A stretch of 9,217 nt of DNA from an uncultured Clostridia bacterium (GTDB lineage Bacteria > Bacillota > Clostridia > Oscillospirales > Acutalibacteraceae). The notes beneath the pieces were generated by a model. The model saw nothing but the letters and a program-made list of their open reading frames with translations, did not search any database and was not told the origin of the DNA. The number at the start of each line of letters is the position of its first letter. Positions within the stretch are counted from its first letter, which is position 1. The translations under genes and the position numbers were made by a program. Below are positions 7,824 to 9,217 of the stretch, piece after piece. The stretch covers positions 1 to 9,217 of the forward strand of contig CALYNN010000054.1 in NCBI GenBank assembly GCA_945221685.1. The letters are read 5' to 3'.

Positions 7824-8411
7824 ATGAGCCTGTATCCAATGGTAAGGGATTTGTGGCGAACGCTTCTTGCCTCTGTTCCTCAGGGAATAATTTTTTCGGT
7901 GCTAATCTCTTTAGTAATATTGCTTAAAGAAGAAAAGTCGCCGAGAGCATTGCTTCGCTCATTTGCCTTAAAAATAAAAAGCAGTCGAAAATACCGCTGC
8001 TCAATATATTTTTTAATCTATTTATATATACTCCTATACCGAACGCTTATTTCAAGAGACGCGGTTTATACTCCCCTATCCAATATCCTTGGCGGTTGGA
8101 TTACAACCGTTAATTTCTTCGGCGAAATTAACTACGAGGTAATAGGAAATATCGGTGTGTTTATACCGTTTACCCTGTTGCTGTTTACGGCATTTGGTGA
8201 TAAATTCAAGGGAAACAAAAAAATACTTTTGTTCTCCGCAATATACTCCTTAATCCTTTCGGGATTCATTGAGATTAACCAGCTTATATTCAAATTGGGA
8301 ACCCTTCAGCTTTCGGATTTGGCATATAATACCTTAGGCGGCATATTGGGAGGATTGCTTTATATCTTAATACTCAAAATTATAAAAAGACACAAAAAAG
8401 CTCAGGCTTAG
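7824..8411 (+). CDS. VanZ-like family membrane protein
   Basis: This small integral membrane protein of 195 residues belongs to the VanZ-like family (PF04892). VanZ itself gives low-level teicoplanin resistance, but most family members have no assigned function. Membrane segments lie at roughly 19-35, 60-74, 106-122, 133-148 and 165-186. Conserved features are LLYRTLISR (70-78), the NIGVFIPF stretch near 108-115, and the C-terminal block with Glu150-Gln153 (FIEINQ) followed by LSDLAYNTLGGILGG (162-176). The ATG at 7824 follows the GT2 stop by four bases, with AAGAGAG at 7807-7813 as ribosome binding site. It is the last gene of the operon, and its final codons are built into the terminator hairpin. 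VanZ-like genes recur at the ends of surface polysaccharide and cell-envelope clusters, so an envelope role is likely. Antibiotic resistance should not be inferred. Confidence 0.86.
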   Translation: MSLYPMVRDLWRTLLASVPQGIIFSVLISLVILLKEEKSPRALLRSFALKIKSSRKYRCSIYFLIYLYILLYRTLISRDAVYTPLSNILGGWITTVNFFGEINYEVIGNIGVFIPFTLLLFTAFGDKFKGNKKILLFSAIYSLILSGFIEINQLIFKLGTLQLSDLAYNTLGGILGGLLYILILKIIKRHKKAQA

Positions 8412-8434
8412 CAAAACCGCACGCCTGAGCTTTT
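8396..8434. terminator. Bidirectional rho-independent terminator between convergent genes
   Basis: AAAAGCTCAGGC (8396-8407) pairs perfectly with GCCTGAGCTTTT (8423-8434) around a 15-base loop. On the plus strand the stem runs into TTTTATTTTT (8431-8440), and on the minus strand into six T (complement of 8394-8399). It therefore ends both the polysaccharide operon and the convergent YeiH-family gene. The left arm overlaps the last codons and stop of the VanZ-like gene. Confidence 0.92.
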
Positions 8435-8438
8435 ATTT

Positions 8439-9170
8439 TTATAAATTTGTACTGTAAATTCCCGTTAGACTTTGAACCCCCAAGGAAACAAGAGTTATGG
8501 CAACCCAGCAGCAAAAGCCCATTAAAATTGGTTTGCCGCCTTTTTTAACAAGCCTAACAATATTTGTATTTATACCTATGGCGCACATTGCCATTGCTAT
8601 GAAGAATTTTGCAAGCCACTTTGCCGCCGAAACAAATGTGCCGTTATAAAACTCCGTAAAAGCACTTTGGGGTAATACGCCGACAACAGTTGTTATAATA
8701 GCCGCCGCTATAAAATACAGAATGAAAAAGGGGAAAATCTGCTTAAAGGAAATACTCTTTCCTTCGCCTCCTGCCGCCTTCGTTCTCTTTGTTCTTATAA
8801 ATGCAAGCACAAGGGTAATAGGAATTATTGCAAGGGATCTTGTAAGCTTAACGTTTAACTCAAAGGAAAGTATGCCGTCAACACCGTAAATTCTCTCTGC
8901 CGTTGAAGCCGCGGCAGTTACAGACGATGTATCGTTTACCGCAGTGCCGGCAAATATTGCAAAGCCCTCGCTGCCCAGACCGATATTGCTTCCGAGAGTG
9001 GGAAAAATCAAAGCCGCAATAACATTAAAAATAAATATTACTGAAATGGATTGAGCAATCTGCTCATCGTCTGCATCTATTACAGGGGCAGTTGCCGCAA
9101 TAGCAGAGCCGCCGCAAATCGACGAGCCGACACCGATTAGGCAAGCAACCTTTTTATCTATCTTACGAAC
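8439..9170 (-). CDS. UPF0324/YeiH-family putative transporter, N-terminus missing at contig end
   Basis: This is the C-terminal 243 residues of a UPF0324 (PF03601, YeiH-like) inner membrane protein; full-length members are about 330-350 residues, so roughly 100 are lost. The family is often annotated as a putative sulfate exporter, with little direct proof. Numbered from the first genuine residue at 9170, IGVGSSICGGSAIAATAPVI (12-31) and FAGTAVNDTSSVTAA (73-87) are the two family signatures. Hydrophobic segments follow near 43-58, 113-125, 149-167, 184-200 and 217-233. The only in-frame ATG upstream (9185-9183) and the five residues MYKRQ are encoded by sequencing adapter, not by the organism, so no start, ribosome binding site or promoter can be given. 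The gene converges on the polysaccharide operon and shows no functional link to it. Confidence 0.93.
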   Translation of the reverse strand, partial: VRKIDKKVACLIGVGSSICGGSAIAATAPVIDADDEQIAQSISVIFIFNVIAALIFPTLGSNIGLGSEGFAIFAGTAVNDTSSVTAAASTAERIYGVDGILSFELNVKLTRSLAIIPITLVLAFIRTKRTKAAGGEGKSISFKQIFPFFILYFIAAAIITTVVGVLPQSAFTEFYNGTFVSAAKWLAKFFIAMAMCAIGINTNIVRLVKKGGKPILMGFCCWVAITLVSLGVQSLTGIYSTNL

Positions 9171-9217
9171 CTGTCTCTTATACACATCTGACGCTGCCGA
9201 CGATCTTACGCGTGTAG
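9171..9217. other. Illumina Nextera adapter contamination
   Basis: CTGTCTCTTATACACATCT (9171-9189) is the Nextera/Tn5 mosaic end in reverse complement. GACGCTGCCGACGA (9190-9203) is the Read 1 side adapter. TCTTACGC (9204-9211) occupies the i5 index slot; its reverse complement GCGTAAGA matches, from memory, Nextera index S517. GTGTAG (9212-9217) begins the P5-side sequence. None of these 47 bases is genomic, and the contig truly ends at 9170. Confidence 0.98.

Noticed and set aside
1..9170. CRISPR array, tRNA/rRNA genes, insertion sequence ends, riboswitch
   Set aside because: The operon leaves no intergenic gap longer than the LicD remnant, and no spaced repeats, cloverleaf, transposase or terminal inverted repeats were seen.

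Overview
The window looks like a metagenomic or draft-genome contig from a low-to-moderate GC member of Bacillota, probably an anaerobic Clostridia relative. This is inferred from the AT-rich third codon positions, the AGGA/GGAG-type ribosome binding sites, the tightly packed operon, and the family mix: SPASM radical SAM, LicD, PF05704-type capsule transferase, acyltransferase 3 and VanZ. No rRNA or other marker gene is present, so the assignment is weak.

Positions 2-8411 are one plus-strand cell-surface polysaccharide operon. In order it holds a radical SAM/SPASM protein cut off by the left edge, two GT4 (GT-B) glycosyltransferases, a capsular polysaccharide synthesis (GT32-like) transferase, the scar of a deleted LicD gene, a membrane O-acyltransferase, a Wzy/O-antigen-ligase-like polymerase, a GT2 glycosyltransferase and a VanZ-like membrane protein. 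Intergenic gaps are about 1-20 bases apart from the LicD remnant, and no internal promoter or terminator is evident. The gene set fits Wzy-dependent synthesis: cytoplasmic glycosyltransferases build a lipid-linked repeat unit, the acyltransferase decorates it, and the polymerase joins units outside the membrane. No priming phosphoglycosyltransferase, Wzx flippase or Wzz regulator is visible; if present they should lie beyond the left edge.

Positions 8396-8434 form a hairpin with T tracts on both strands. It serves as a shared terminator between the operon and the convergent minus-strand gene for a UPF0324/YeiH-family membrane protein.

The biological sequence ends at 9170. Bases 9171-9217 are Illumina Nextera adapter: mosaic end, Read 1 adapter, an 8-base index and the start of the P5-side sequence. 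The adapter creates a false in-frame start (MYKRQ) for the YeiH-family gene, whose true N-terminus is missing.

I found no convincing new system. The points worth a second look are the adapter artefact, the LicD deletion scar, and the unexplained radical SAM enzyme in a polysaccharide operon.
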